This document shows, piece after piece, positions 52,021 through 62,910 of a stretch of DNA of 64,000 nt; position 1 is the stretch's first letter, and each line of letters begins with the position of its first letter. This DNA is from Orobanche coerulescens (lineage: Eukaryota > Streptophyta > Magnoliopsida > Lamiales > Orobanchaceae). Under the pieces are notes generated by a model. That model was not told where the DNA came from and did no database searches. It saw only the letters and a list, made by a program, of their open reading frames with translations. A program made the position numbers and the translations under genes. The stretch covers positions 165,393,787 through 165,457,786 of the forward strand of contig CM065805.1 in NCBI GenBank assembly GCA_033398695.1, in the 5' to 3' direction.

Positions 52021-52108
52021 CTCACTCCGTGAATCATTCAAAAGAAGGAATTTCGACACCTCAAAATGATGAAGATACATTTATGTTATTAACGAAACAA
52101 ATATAATA
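52021..52108. other. Flank outside copia-B
   Basis: Short AT-rich stretch between the copia-B LTR and the Stowaway MITE; begins with CTCAC, the expected target copy. Confidence 0.4.
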
Positions 52109-52337
52109 CTCCCCCGTCCACCAAAAATTTTGCCACATTTGGGATGAACAGGTTTTAATAAATATTGGTAAGAAATTATGTGTAAAGTTGGTAAGAGAAA
52201 ATTGTGTGAGTGGAGTTGTTGGGCCAACAATAAATAAATAAGTTGTGTGGGGTCTACTATTAAATAAATAAATCTAGTAATTTTTTATAGACGGACTAAA
52301 AAGGAAATTATGGTAATTTTTTCGTGGACTGGGGAAC
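52109..52337. mobile_element. Stowaway-like MITE
   Basis: Ends CTCCCCCGTCCACCAAAAATT and TTTTTTCGTGGACTGGGGAAC are imperfect inverted repeats of the Tc1/mariner Stowaway style (CTCCCTCCGTCC), flanked by TA. 229 bases, AT-rich, no frame. Confidence 0.8.
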
Positions 52338-53148
52338 TACTATATATGTAATGTGTCTACGCATTTGGTATATCAAAGAACTAAAGTTACTGTTTTTTGT
52401 GCAAATTTTTAGAAAGCTCATATGTGCAATTAGGCCTTTATATACGTTCAAGATATACCGTCAAATACATCATGCAACAATTATCAATTCTTACCGAACT
52501 TATATATTTATCAAATCCAATTATTTTTCTAAAATTAATTTTAGGGTTATTTTAACATGACCCCCAATTATTTTACAAAATTGAACTTTTCCCCCATTTT
52601 AAGAAAAAAATGAGCTTTGCCCCCAATTCGTAACATCATAGTTAAATGTCACCATAGATTTTTTTAATGAGTTATTTTAACGTTGCCCCCCAATTCTTTT
52701 ACGATATTGAACTTTTCCCCAATTTTAGAGAAAATTGAGCTTTTCTCCCAATTCTTAACATCACAGTTAAATATCACGATAGTTTTTTTAATATATCATT
52801 GAATTATTTCCTTTTAAATGATTTGAGTTATTTAACATTGCTCCCTGATTATTTCACGAAATTGAGTTTTCCCCCATATTTAGAAAAATTGAGCTTTGCC
52901 CCATTCTTAACAGCCCATTTCATTGGCGTATCACCTCTTTGTTTCCGAATGAGCGCTCTTTACAATGAGGGGGCAATGTAGAAATAACTGAAAATTATTT
53001 TAAAAATAATTCAATGATATATTAAAAAAATCTATTGTGATATTTAAATGTGATGTTATGCAGTGCAGAGCTCAATTCTCTCTGGAAATGGGGGGAAAGT
53101 TTAATTTCGTAAAATAAATGGCGGCCTAGAATAATCATATTAAAAAAT

Positions 53149-54626
53149 GAGTTCATTACAACTAGATACAAAGTAGAAGCAAGTATTACAATTAGATACA
53201 ATCTTTTTTGAGGCATTACTATTAGATACAAAGTTGTATTTGGTAAGACCATTTTACCATTCGGCACCTTTTTTGTTATGATCATTGAAAATTGAAATTT
53301 GAATTTATTCATTTGAAATTTGAATCTTACATATCTATAATAAAAAAGTTACAGATTTAAAATTGACAAAAAACTTTCTTTGTTCTCCAACTTCATCTTC
53401 CATCTTCTTCGTTGTCCTGCATCTTCCTCTTCAAATTTGAATTTTAAAAAAATATTGTAGACCTTCATCTTCTTCGTTGCAGACTTTTATCTTTTTCGTC
53501 TTTCATCTTCCGATATACACTAGTGCATGCACATATTCTAAAAAATATACACCCATGCATGCACATGTGCACCAATACATGAACCGATGCACTAATTCAT
53601 GAACACCCAATCCCCAAATAACCAAAAAATGAAAAACAAAAATCAAACCCAATTAATCCAGAACTGTTGAAAATTCATAACACCAAACGACTGATCTCAT
53701 AAATTTTAACAAGATCTGCAAAAAATTGAACAATTTTCTTAAAATTTACTAATTTTATAATAATCTGACCATTAATCTCCAGATCCACACAATTAAATCT
53801 AAAATCTCGATCAATCGAAATAAAATTAGACAAAAAATTGTGCAAAATAGAATACATACCATTCAAGCAAATTATCTCACCAACTCGCCGCCGCCTTTTC
53901 TCCTCTCTCTCTCTCTCTCTCTCGTTCTTTTTATCTTTCTCCATCCAAAGCCGGCCATCTCCATCCCCTTCCTCTTCACCGAAATCTCAGGCACCCCCAT
54001 CGTTTTTTCTCCCCCATCATCTCGGCGTCATTCTTCAGCCCGTTACTTGTTCGATTTTTCTTTCTCCATCCAAATTCGACCATCCACACCCTCCTCCTCC
54101 TCTGAAATCACAGGCACCGCCGTCGTTTTTCATCTCCCCCATCATCTCGGCGTCATTCTTCAGCCCGTTACTTGTTCGATTTTTCTTTCTCCATCCAAAT
54201 TCGACCATCCACACCCTCCTCCTCCTCTGAAATCACAGGCACCGCCGTCGTTTTTCATCTCCCCCATCATCTCAGCCGTTATTCTTCAGCTCGCGACTGG
54301 TTCGATTTTTCTTTCAATATCCAAAGCCAGCCATTTGTATCCTCCTTCTCATTGTCGAAATCTCAGGCACGTCCATCTCCATCCTCCTCCTCGCTCGGCG
54401 AAATATCAGGTCCCGACTTCTGATTTGTTTTTGTTTTTCCTTGTTCTTTTGAGAATTTCCTAAATTCACCAGCAAGAAAAATACATTAATAATAATTTTA
54501 TTTGGAAGGTGTTTTGGGTATTTTTGCATCATGTTTTGCACCTTGTAGTAATGCAAAAAAAAAAAAAAAAAACTTGTACCTAATTGCAATTGTGTTCTAA
54601 AAATTGTATCTAATAGTAATTATTTC
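53149..54626. mobile_element. Inner MULE-like element nested in the fold-back MULE
   Basis: Weak inverted ends: GAGTTCATTACAACTAGATA on the left, against the reverse of TATCTAATAGTAATTATTTC on the right; TAGATACAA is shared. The flanking nine bases are TTAAAAAAT (53140-53148) and TTAAAAAAA (54627-54635). The A-rich duplication is low-complexity, so this boundary is less secure than the others. The interior includes a GC-rich tandem repeat and could be captured host sequence, but I do not recognise a gene. Confidence 0.6.
53936..54415. repeat. Four 125-bp tandem repeats
   Basis: Units start TTTCTCCATCCAAA (or TTTCAATATCCAAA) at 53936, 54061, 54186 and 54312. Each carries AATCACAGGCACCGCCGTCG, CCCCCATCATCTCGGCGTCA and a TCTTCAGCCCGTTACTTG-like end. 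Copies two and three are almost identical. The plus frame 53840-54463 reads the unit in successive frames, because 125 is not a multiple of three, so it is not a protein gene. Confidence 0.88.
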
Positions 54627-54736
54627 TTAAAAAAAATCTACCTTGACAATGTTAAGAATTGGGGGCTAAAGTTTATTTTTCTCTAAAATTGGGGGAAAAA
54701 GTCCAATTTCATAAAATATTTAAAAAGCAATGTTAA

Positions 54737-54964
54737 TTTTTTTTTTGATGACTAGGGAAGCCGTAGCCGCTACTGTTCGAGTGCGCACTGGATAAACCCT
54801 CGGGCTGGACGTAATAGCCTGCAAACTACGCAAACCAGGTAAACTACACTAGGCAAGCTCTGTGTGACAGGGTCAACCAAGAAAGTGTTGGTAGGGGGAA
54901 TCAGACTCGTGACCTTTCAGTCACATGTTAACCTACTCCACCAACTTAACTACCCTTACGGGTG
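54737..54964 (-). mobile_element. tRNA-derived SINE
   Basis: Flanked by ATGTTAA on both sides (54730-54736 and 54965-54971). On the minus strand it begins CACCCGTAAGGG, has an A-box-like TAGTTAAGTTGGTGG about 12 bases in, a B-box-like GAGTCTGATTCC 30 bases further, a tRNA-unrelated body, and ends in a 10-base A tract. These are internal RNA polymerase III promoter elements. It inserted in the right terminus of the fold-back MULE. Confidence 0.8.
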
Positions 54965-54988
54965 ATGTTAAAATAATCCTTAATTTTA

Positions 54989-55482
54989 TTCAAAATCTTA
55001 CATTTCAATTCAGATAATACTTATTTGGCCGAGTGGATGAATAGTCCTTTTGGTCGAGTAGAGTGTACCGAAGCCTCAGTCACAACATCCTTCCCACCCG
55101 AGTGTGACCATAAGCACACTATTGACGTTTTTTTTTTATTTGTAGCAGTCACATCAATTTTTTTCTTTTAAATTGAAGTGGGATGGCGGGGCACGCGGAG
55201 TCAGGCACTACTTTGATTTGATTTGATGAGTGAGGCAGTGATTCCAACAACGACAGAAATTGACAGTGAGATAAAATAATCTTCCAAGGCCGTAGAACTG
55301 AGAAGAATTGGCCCTGTTGGGCCTTTGCACGCTCATTTTTGTATCTTATATAATAGTCACATATGGAAGGAAGATCAATACAACATTTCAAAAGTAAAAC
55401 ATTTGAAAAGGTTACGACACTATAATATTTGCAAACTACGCGATATTTATTACTCCTACTACACAAAAAATTTATTTACGTA
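54989..55482. other. Unassigned flank between MULE and OTU gene fragment
   Basis: No repeat or frame recognised. It may include the end of the element that carries the OTU fragment. Confidence 0.4.
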
Positions 55483-56733
55483 ATGAGTTTTAACTATGGT
55501 AGTGATGATGAGTACGAAGATGTTACGACAGATTTATACAATCCAGAGGAGGGTTTGAAAGGCATACAAGAGGTTGAACAATACGTCAGGGGAATTGCGG
55601 CTAGAAGAAACATCACCTTAGCCATACGTAATTCCGATCCATATAAGGTACGATTTATATGCAGTCGAGGTGAAAAGTATAAAAATCAAAAAACGAAGAA
55701 TGAAAGAAATACAAAAAATGCAAAAGTTAGATTGTCGTTTTCGTATAGTTGCTAAGCAATTTGATCTCTTCAATGATCTTTGGGAGATAGAAGTTTTGGA
55801 AGGGAGACACAATCATCCATTCCCGGAACACGCGGAGGGTTCGAGACTAGCACAAATATCACGCGACCAATACAAAGAGTTACAACGGCTTGAAGCATTA
55901 CACACAAGTCCGAGCAACGCGCTGGCCTATATGAAGCAAAACGATGCGAATAATGCTACAGATCAAAAAAGAGTCTACAGTGCCTACAACAAATCAACGA
56001 GCGACAGACGTGATGGACATACCCCTACGAATAACTTCATCTCCCTAGTGCTTCAGCGGAATTATATTCAATCATACACGGATGTGATTGGAGATGAAAA
56101 TTGTGGATTTAGAGCGGTTGCACTCGCCATCTACGGAAACGAAAACTTCTGGCCAAGGGTACGACAGGATATGCTAGATGAACTCCACAAAAGAAGAGAA
56201 ATATACGAAAATATTATATACGGTGTTACCACGGAAGGTTTGGAGGCACTTATTGATCACTTCAATTATGATTTTGCAACGAGAGATAAGTGGTTTTCAA
56301 TGTCTGATTGTGGATACTTGGTTGCGACCGTGTATAATATTTTCATAATTGCATTCAGTGATTATGAGGCATTTTTATGTCCTCCCATAGCCTTGGATTC
56401 TTGTAATCCATCTCCGACCGCAAGGGTGGTGATAGGGAACGTGAACGGAAACACCCATTGAATATTGGTAACAAATACGATATAATATTTATTTTTTATA
56501 TAATATATTTTATGCAATTATAACTAACTATTATTATGGAACTTTAATTTTTGCAGTTGGAAATGATATCCGGGGATTATCCAGTAGCTCCAGTCTCCAA
56601 TTTCTGGCACACTAATAAACATACATCTGCAGCAGGCTTACACTTACAATTTATAGTTTCGATACGACTCTACAAAAAATTACAAGCAGAGTATGAACCG
56701 GAACATGTACGTATATTTCAGGCTGAAAAATAA
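55483..56733 (+). pseudogene. FAR1/MULE-type DNA-binding domain joined to an OTU protease domain
   Basis: Starts MSFNYGSDDEYEDVTTDLYN. Residues 40-110 (YKVRFICSRGEKY, KLDCRFRIVAKQFDLFNDLW, EVLEGRHNHPF) have the Cys...Cys...HxH pattern of the FAR1/WRKY-like DNA-binding fold of MULE transposases, split by a one-base shift near 55710. After a charged linker, DVIGDENCGFRAVALAIYG is the OTU cysteine-protease active site (Asp-x-x-Cys). The usual downstream His region is near VVIGNVNGNTH, where TGA at 56459 ends the frame. A splice acceptor TTTTTGCAG at 56548-56556 precedes a last exon with YPVAPVSNFWHTNKHTSAAG. The DDE transposase domain that normally separates the two is absent. Likely a deletion derivative; a domesticated fusion is possible but the frameshift argues against it. 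Confidence 0.7.
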
Positions 56734-57026
56734 AAACGACAGCAGAAAAGATACTAATATACCAATCGTTTCATATTAAATTTTAATTTTTTTATTTTTT
56801 ACCATTTCCGTCGTGTTTCATGTTTTCCATTTTTTACTATTTTCGTCGTGGTTCATCTTCATTATTGTGCATAAGAAATTTTTTTATCATTAAAAGATTA
56901 TCATAAAAAATGAGCTGGAGAGAAATAAAATTATCATAATAAGTAAATAAAAATAATTAGGCTGGACCGAAACATTAAATAACAAGTAACACTAAAGAAA
57001 AACTAATACTTTTTAAAATTACAACT
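56734..57026. other. AT-rich 3' flank of the OTU fragment
   Basis: Contains a duplicated phrase (ATTTTTTACYATTTYCGTCGTG at 56796 and 56829). No gene. Confidence 0.5.
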
Positions 57027-57400
57027 AACTAGTCATTCAGACCCGTGCGTTGCACACGGGCTCTATCTAATTGGTCATAGTGTAATGTGTGGTATTTATT
57101 TTCGTCATTAAGTTTGTAAGTTGTGATGGTATCACAACTTTTGTAAGCATCGCATGAGTTTAAGATGAATGAGTTTAATTAGTTGTTTGGTGACTTTTAT
57201 ATTTAGACCGAGTCATTCAGACCCGTGCGATGCACACGGGCTTAATCTAAATATTCATAGTGTATTGTTCAACACTAATTTTCGTCATTACATGGGCCGT
57301 ATATAAGTGTTCATAGCGTAATATTTGGCACTTATTTTCGTCATTATATATCTAAGTTGTGATGGTATCACACCTTTTCTAAGCATGACACACATTTAAA
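57027..57400 (-). mobile_element. Two tandem Helitron-like 3' termini
   Basis: On the minus strand the first copy ends GCCCGTGTGCAACGCACGGG (6-bp stem CCCGTG/CACGGG), nine bases, then CTAG followed by T at 57030, the layout of a Helitron 3' end. A second copy at about 57210 has the same hairpin (one loop base changed) but CTCGG in place of CTAGT. The following ~130 bases (TTTTCGTCATT, GTTGTGATGGTATCACA) are shared by both units. No 5' TC end or helicase was found. Confidence 0.6.
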
Positions 57401-58505
57401 ATAGTTTATTGACATTAAAAGAGTATATGTGAAGAGACTTTTTTCAAGATGCTACATTTAAAAGAGTCTCTTCACATGTAACTTTTTAATATGTATAAGT
57501 TACATACTAAATGTCAAAGGGAGGTTAAACGCATACGGTTCTTCAAAATAAATGTAACCCTTATATAAAATCGTAACAAAGTGGATATTCACTATATTTT
57601 GAGATCTAGCTTGTGAAAATTAATTATCCTTTTGGTTTATCATATCAAATACGGTAGTTCCACATTACTACGCTTAATTAATCGAACTTTATTTTATGCA
57701 CAAAAACCATTTAAGTTTCAATATTTTTTATTGTTGTGAAAATCGGTCCAATATTGTTAGTATATTTAATTTGTACCAGGTTGCATATATAAATATATTT
57801 GAAGACATCAATCTCAACATATAATTTTTCTACTCTTAATAACTAATATAACAATTTCATTTTGCCAAATTTGTTTGTCATTCTACAAATGAAACTAAAA
57901 TTATATTAAGATAATCAATTAATCTCCATAGTGATATTACTTATTGAGTAAGATTTAAATTTAATTTATAATAGATTATATAAATGGTATATCTATATTG
58001 TTTAAACTACATAAATCGTCAAAATGATATTATTTATTATATAAGATTTAAACTACGAAAATTATATAAATGATAAATTCTCAAAATAACATAATCACTT
58101 AATTGCCGATACTAATTGTGGATATGATTACCCGAATCATTAATACGTATTTGTTTTATCTATAGTCTATTGCTTTGCACCATTTATGGATAAAGATGAT
58201 AGTGTGAAGATATTTTTATTATATACTACCATTTTCAATATGTAACATCGACATAACTTACACAATCATATCAAGTATCAAAGTCACGCAATATTTCAAG
58301 ACGTTTAATTAAGAAAGTGACATTAACACACCGCAAGACAAAAAACTAAATTAAGAGCAAAAATATTAAAATGCACCAACAAAGTGTAGTAATAATTATT
58401 GACTAAAAATTGAACTCGTCACATTATTTTCAATAAACTTACTTGCTAACGAATCAATAGTATTAGCCCATTTATCGGTATTACATGAAGCAAAATATTT
58501 CATGT
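57401..58505. other. AT-rich intergenic sequence
   Basis: No coding frame, terminal repeat or tandem array recognised. A short inverted phrase AAAAGAGTCTCTTCACATGT at 57457 repeats a GAAGAGACTTTT at 57430. Confidence 0.5.
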
Positions 58506-58876
58506 TTAATTTGTAACATATATTAATATGAATGCTAAGTATTCATCCCACCGATGGCCATGGCGTCGTTCTTGTTTTTGTTGTTGTTCTTGTTGTTGTT
58601 GTTGTTCATTGGCCTTTTTCATGTTTTGTTCTTGATACAATTTTTGTGACTTCTCGATATCTTTCTTTAATGCTTCTTGACGCGCTACAAAAAACAATTA
58701 GATATAGTTGATCGTTAGTAACTTAAATACAGTTAATCAATATATTGCATTTTCGATCAAAGTAAAAATGTTCGTGCATGTACCGCATAATTGATAAGAC
58801 AATGATGTGTAGGATCTCTTAAACCATTAGAGAAGATGACGTTACTACCAAACCTCCTAAGCACCATCTTTATCTC
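58506..58876 (-). pseudogene. Exon fragments: Pro-X carboxypeptidase-like segment and Gln-rich segment
   Basis: From 58876 the minus strand codes KMVLRRFGSNVIFSNGLRDP, which resembles the segment around the catalytic region of plant S28 (lysosomal Pro-Xaa) serine carboxypeptidases, without flanking domains. At 58697-58506 a separate open piece reads RQEALKKDIEKSQKLYQEQ followed by a Gln run coded by (TTG)n on the plus strand. Whether both belong to one gene remnant is unknown. No active gene. Confidence 0.4.
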
Positions 58877-59641
58877 CTACATTGTTACACACACAAAACA
58901 CACGTGAAATTTACATAAAACAATATAAATCAATATGCTAATGAAGGTAAACGATATGATGCTTACTTTTCCACCATAATAAGTTGTAGCCTAATGTGCA
59001 CGTTGTGTGGAGGAAGTTGTGTTTTGTTGTGTGTGATTTTTGACACATTATATAGTTGATAAAATATTTGTAACTCATGGACGGGAAGGTAAAAAGACTA
59101 ACACTAATTGGTGTGTTTAATTTATGCATTCATGGCACCAAACACTTCATCTCCACATTTCACTTTCAATTCGTGAGCCATTTATTATAACCACTTTACA
59201 TTTATAACTGACAAATGCTTCATATACTTAACATATAAATGGCCATTATGTGAATATTCATTGTACACTTAACGAAAGTTGCTTGACATGCCTGGAAATC
59301 AATGTGGAATAACAAATATGATACAATCAATTCATCAAGCATTAATCATGACCACTTACATTTATAAGGCTTCTTAAGCTTTATGTATATAAGATATTGT
59401 AAAAAAAGAGTGTTGCTAAACATACCCAAAAAAAAAATGGGGAATCGGACAAATAAAAGAGAGAGAGAGAGCTGCAAATGCATTGCATGTGACAGTGACC
59501 CCACCCCACACACAATACTTACGTATGCTCTACTCTATCCCACGTACGCGTAGCTCAGCGGCCCCTCCACTTTTTCGCATTCCCCCCATTTTATTTGATA
59601 CGACTAAAAACAGACTTATCTAAATATAGAGCAGGTTGAGG
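58877..59641. other. Intergenic sequence
   Basis: AT-rich, with a short (GA)n at 59457-59470. Nothing else recognised. Confidence 0.5.
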
Positions 59642-60302
59642 ACCAAACTTTTTTTACATACCAAGGGATTAATCTCCACCCTTCATCTTCCCTCCATCTT
59701 TATTTGATCTAATGAATGAGATTAATCCCAACAATTTAAAACACCCACTTTCATCATTTTTTTTCAAATATCAATATCTTTCAAACCGTTAATCGTTAAG
59801 TCAAAAAAAATATACCGTTAGGACGAGCATTTAATTATCTTTCTATAGATAGGCACTTTGATATACTTTCGACAATTTTTTTTTTTCCGCTTTTTTCACG
59901 TTTTTTTTCGTGGCCGAAAAAATCATATGTGATATATCATATATGATATTACATATCACATATGATATGTAATATCATATCATATATGATATGTAATATC
60001 ATATCATATATGATATTACATATCATATATGATATATCACATATGATATTTTCGGCCACGAAAAAAAACGTGAAAAAAATGAAAAAATTTTTTTGTCGAA
60101 AGTATATCAAAGTGCCTGTCTATAGAAAGATAATTAAATGCTCGTCGCGATGGTGTAATTATTTTCGCTTAACGATTAACGGTTTAAGAGATATTTAAAT
60201 TATAAAAAATGTGTGAAATATTAAATGCTTTTAATCTCAACCATTGATTTCTTTTTGGATGGATGGTGGGGATGAGTCCTTGATATGTAAGAAAAATTTG
60301 GT
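59642..60302. mobile_element. 660-bp fold-back element with long inverted arms
   Basis: Outer arms begin ACCAAACTTTTTTTACATAC and end GATATGTAAGAAAAATTTGGT. Moving inward, the arms match with increasing quality: AACCGTTAATCGTTAAG / CTTAACGATTAACGGTT, GCACTTTGATATACTTTCGA / TCGAAAGTATATCAAAGTGC, and TTTTCGTGGCCGAAAA / TTTTCGGCCACGAAAA. The centre (59930-60050) is an ATATCATATATGATAT-type palindromic microsatellite. Transcribed RNA would form one long hairpin. No TSD is clear; superfamily unknown. Confidence 0.85.
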
Positions 60303-60614
60303 ATTTAATATAACTATACTCTTAATATATGAATGACATTTATGTTACCTAAATTTTAATTGTGTATCTATAAATAAAGACATCTGACCCTCATAATAAG
60401 ATACACATCATTCTTCTTTTCTCTTATTTTCTTCTCTTTTCTCTCAAGTTCATAAAACGTTATCAGCACGACGCTCTAATCTATATTAGATTTCAAAATT
60501 CTCGCAGCCGCTCTTCTAAATTCTTTTATCAAGAGACGGTAAGGATTATTTCGTTGACTTTTATTTTCTTTCCTAGTAATTTATTCAACAAAAAAAAAGT
60601 TGTAAAGCTTTAGA
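60303..60614 (+). mobile_element. Ty1/copia LTR end and primer site (Ale-like), cut by LTR-C
   Basis: A TATA box CTATAAATA at 60368-60376 is followed by a C/T-rich transcribed stretch and ATAAAAC, then GTTATCAGCACGA at 60459-60471. TTATCAGCACG directly after an LTR is the primer site I associate with Ale/Retrofit copia elements. About 140 bases of leader follow before LTR-C at 60615. The LTR start is not certain, as it lies against the fold-back element. Confidence 0.65.
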
Positions 60615-61299
60615 TGTATCACCCCCAATCCGCTCAGGGATATTACACGCCGTAGACCCTCTCCTCGAAGATCTACCAGGCTGGTAACAACATTTAACAT
60701 CTCGACAATGCCTTCAAGGCTAAATGACTCAGTAGACCGATTTGGTCTTTCAATAAAATATACAACTCAATTACAACATATACCCACGCAGGGGTCAAAG
60801 TACAATAAACTCCCGTACAACGGGGAAAAGATACTGCAGCGGAAAAGAAAATACAACTAGACCAATACGACATCAACGGATCCTCGTGTGATTAGTATCG
60901 TTCATCTTTCATCATCCTTCGTGCCGACCCTGTGTTATGCTCCAAAACCTGAATGCAAAAATAGACATCCACCCCTGAATACTCGGGGGTTAGCAAACTC
61001 CACCGCTTTTGCTAGTGCAAATACAAAGTGCAAATACGAGCCATACAATTCACATTCCACGAATAACAATAACCGAGGATCCTCAAAGATCCAAACGAAA
61101 CGAAAAGTACTTCCCGAGGCAAGGGTTTGAGAAAACATTTCAAAAACGAAATATCATAAATCAAGGGAAATAATTTATAAAACGGTTTAGAATGCCATCG
61201 AGAGTTTTAATAGAAAACAATTTAGGATTATCAAATCCTACTTTTCAAAATCCAAAGATAAAAGGGGTCACCGCCCCAAAAGTTTACTTTCCGTAAAAT

Positions 61300-61425
61300 C
61301 ACCTTTACCAAACCGTTGGGATTTTAGCCCCAACCGTAAAATGACTTTTACAAAAATGTTGGGATTTTAGCCCCAATCCATAAAATGACTTTTACAAAAC
61401 CATTGGGATTTTAGCCCCAAATCTC
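61300..61425. repeat. Three 43-44-bp tandem repeats in LTR-C
   Basis: GGGATTTTAGCCCCAA occurs at 61318, 61361 and 61405, separated by TAAAATGACTTTTACAAAA. The word itself is an imperfect palindrome (GGG...CCC). Confidence 0.88.
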
Positions 61426-61659
61426 ATCAACTCACAGTACACAAGAACGACCACAAGGTTCGTCTCCCAATATCAAAATCCACAAATAAAGGATTTAACA
61501 CAACAACAAAATACTGTAGAGCCATCCTAGCCAAGTAGGCCAAACGAACAACTTACCTCTTACGCACTTAGTCAATGAATGCAAATGAAAACTGCTCAAA
61601 AGCGCTCATTTCCTAAATGCCATAAATAAGTCACATTTGCAAAATGCACCACAATTACC

Positions 61660-61795
61660 CGCGGACCCACAGCTTCGTGGATCCCTGCCGATACCCCGTC
61701 GGATCTAACCCACAGTGGTTAAAAGCAAGCTCGCGGTTCCACAGCTTCGTGGAGCCCTACCGAGACCCCGTCGGATCTAACCCGCAGTGAGCATA
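61660..61795. repeat. Two 71-bp tandem repeats in LTR-C
   Basis: CACAGCTTCGTGGA at 61669 and 61740, both followed by CCCTRCCGAKACCCCGTCGG and ATCTAACCC. CCGTCGG is the reverse of the CCGACGG core found in LTR-A repeats. Confidence 0.88.
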
Positions 61796-62824
61796 CACAC
61801 ACACACGTTACTCATGCAATACTAACATGCTAAGAATGTAAGTTCATTAAGAATACTCACTAGAGATGGCCATTAACTCGACACCATTACCAAACTCTTC
61901 AAAAATACAATAACAAGATTAAATACGGAATGCACGATTCCATAAATTTAAACAATAGGAGTATCATCATAAAATCCTTCAACTTTCAAAATAATCAAAT
62001 CATAATCAATTCTCAAAACACCGTTCACAAAACACACGCGTTTTGAAAGAAAGCCTTTAACGAGGCCAAATCAAATCCTTTGAAACTTCATTTCAAATAA
62101 CCAAACAAACACATCAAGACGACCACCGATCATCATATCCATAAAACGAGAAAAGTATGGGCAAGGTACTTGCCTCGATACCACGAGCACGGAACCACGA
62201 ACGGATACGGCTCAACCGGGAAGCTTCGGAACGCCCGATGCTAACGAAAAGGGAGACGACAGCGAACGGAACGGAAGAATCAAACACGACCGCGAGGAAC
62301 CGACGAAAATGAACCTAGCGATTCGAATAGCACAATCACAACCACTTCTAACGATTACGAAAATGGAATACATCCGAAAACCCGCCTACGATTCATGTAT
62401 ATTCGTACGAAAAATAACAACGAGGGCGGACCACAACCAAACCCTCTCGATTCCGTAAAAATCCACAAAATATCCATGAATCCGTAGGAAAACTAAAGAT
62501 ACTAACAATATTAATCGCATACACCATGAATCCACCAACAAAACGGATCGAGTCGGAAGAAAATCCCAAAACCCCCAATTTAATCGAAAATAGGGTTCTA
62601 GAGATGTTACCTTTGGATATTCAAGAACTAAGATCGGTAGAACACGCGTTAGATTGATTGCCCGAGCCTCATGACCGAAGGGAAATGATGAAAATCGACC
62701 CCCGGATGAAGATTGCTTGAGAAGTTCTCTCCCCCTTGGATCTCCTTCTCTCGCGCAGGTGAAAATGGAGGTGGAAATGGCTGATTTCGTCTAATAAAGA
62801 CGAGCTGCACAGTTGACCGCTTCG

Positions 62825-62903
62825 TGTGCCGCGGCACAGCCAAAGTGTGCCGCGGCACAGGCCGAAAATTTACCCCCAAGTTTTGGCATTGTGCCGTGGC
62901 ACA
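62825..62903. promoter_or_regulatory. GTGCCGCGGCAC palindromic boxes in LTR-C U3
   Basis: Perfect 14-base palindromes TGTGCCGCGGCACA at 62825-62838 and 62846-62859, 21 bases apart. A one-base variant TGTGCCGTGGCACA lies at 62890-62903, 44 bases further. On the minus strand they lie upstream of the presumed transcription start. LTR-D cuts the array at 62911. Confidence 0.9.
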
Positions 62904-62910
62904 GCCCGCG

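Larger units (their letters stand above)
52544..54979. mobile_element. Fold-back MULE with tandemly repeated inverted termini
   Basis: 9-bp duplication TTAATTTTA at 52535-52543 and 54980-54988. Ends GGGTTATTTTAACAT and ATGTTAAAATAATCC. The left terminus is a ~127-bp unit present in three diverged tandem copies (52544-52670, 52671-52797, 52828-52912; each with TTGAACTTTTCCCC and TTGAGCTTTKCYCC). The same unit occurs inverted at about 53003-53130 and 54636-54736. A second MULE and a SINE are inserted in the right half. No transposase. Confidence 0.8.
60615..62910 (-). mobile_element. LTR-C: Tekay/Del-like gypsy LTR, interrupted by LTR-D
   Basis: The LTR end on the minus strand (GGGGGTGATACA at 60615) and the preceding TGTAATAT and GCCTGGTAGA phrases match, in order, the ends of gypsy-B LTRs and of LTR-A and LTR-D. 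About 2.3 kb is visible; its 5' end lies beyond LTR-D. Flank TTAGA at 60610-60614 would be a target copy. It has two tandem arrays and palindromic boxes in its U3. Confidence 0.75.

Noticed and set aside
53840..54463. 207-residue plus-strand open frame
   Set aside because: It reads a 125-bp tandem repeat in three successive frames, so it has no conserved protein.
54737..54964. Possible tRNA gene
   Set aside because: A- and B-box-like segments are present but there is no cloverleaf; poly(A) tail and flanking duplication identify a SINE.
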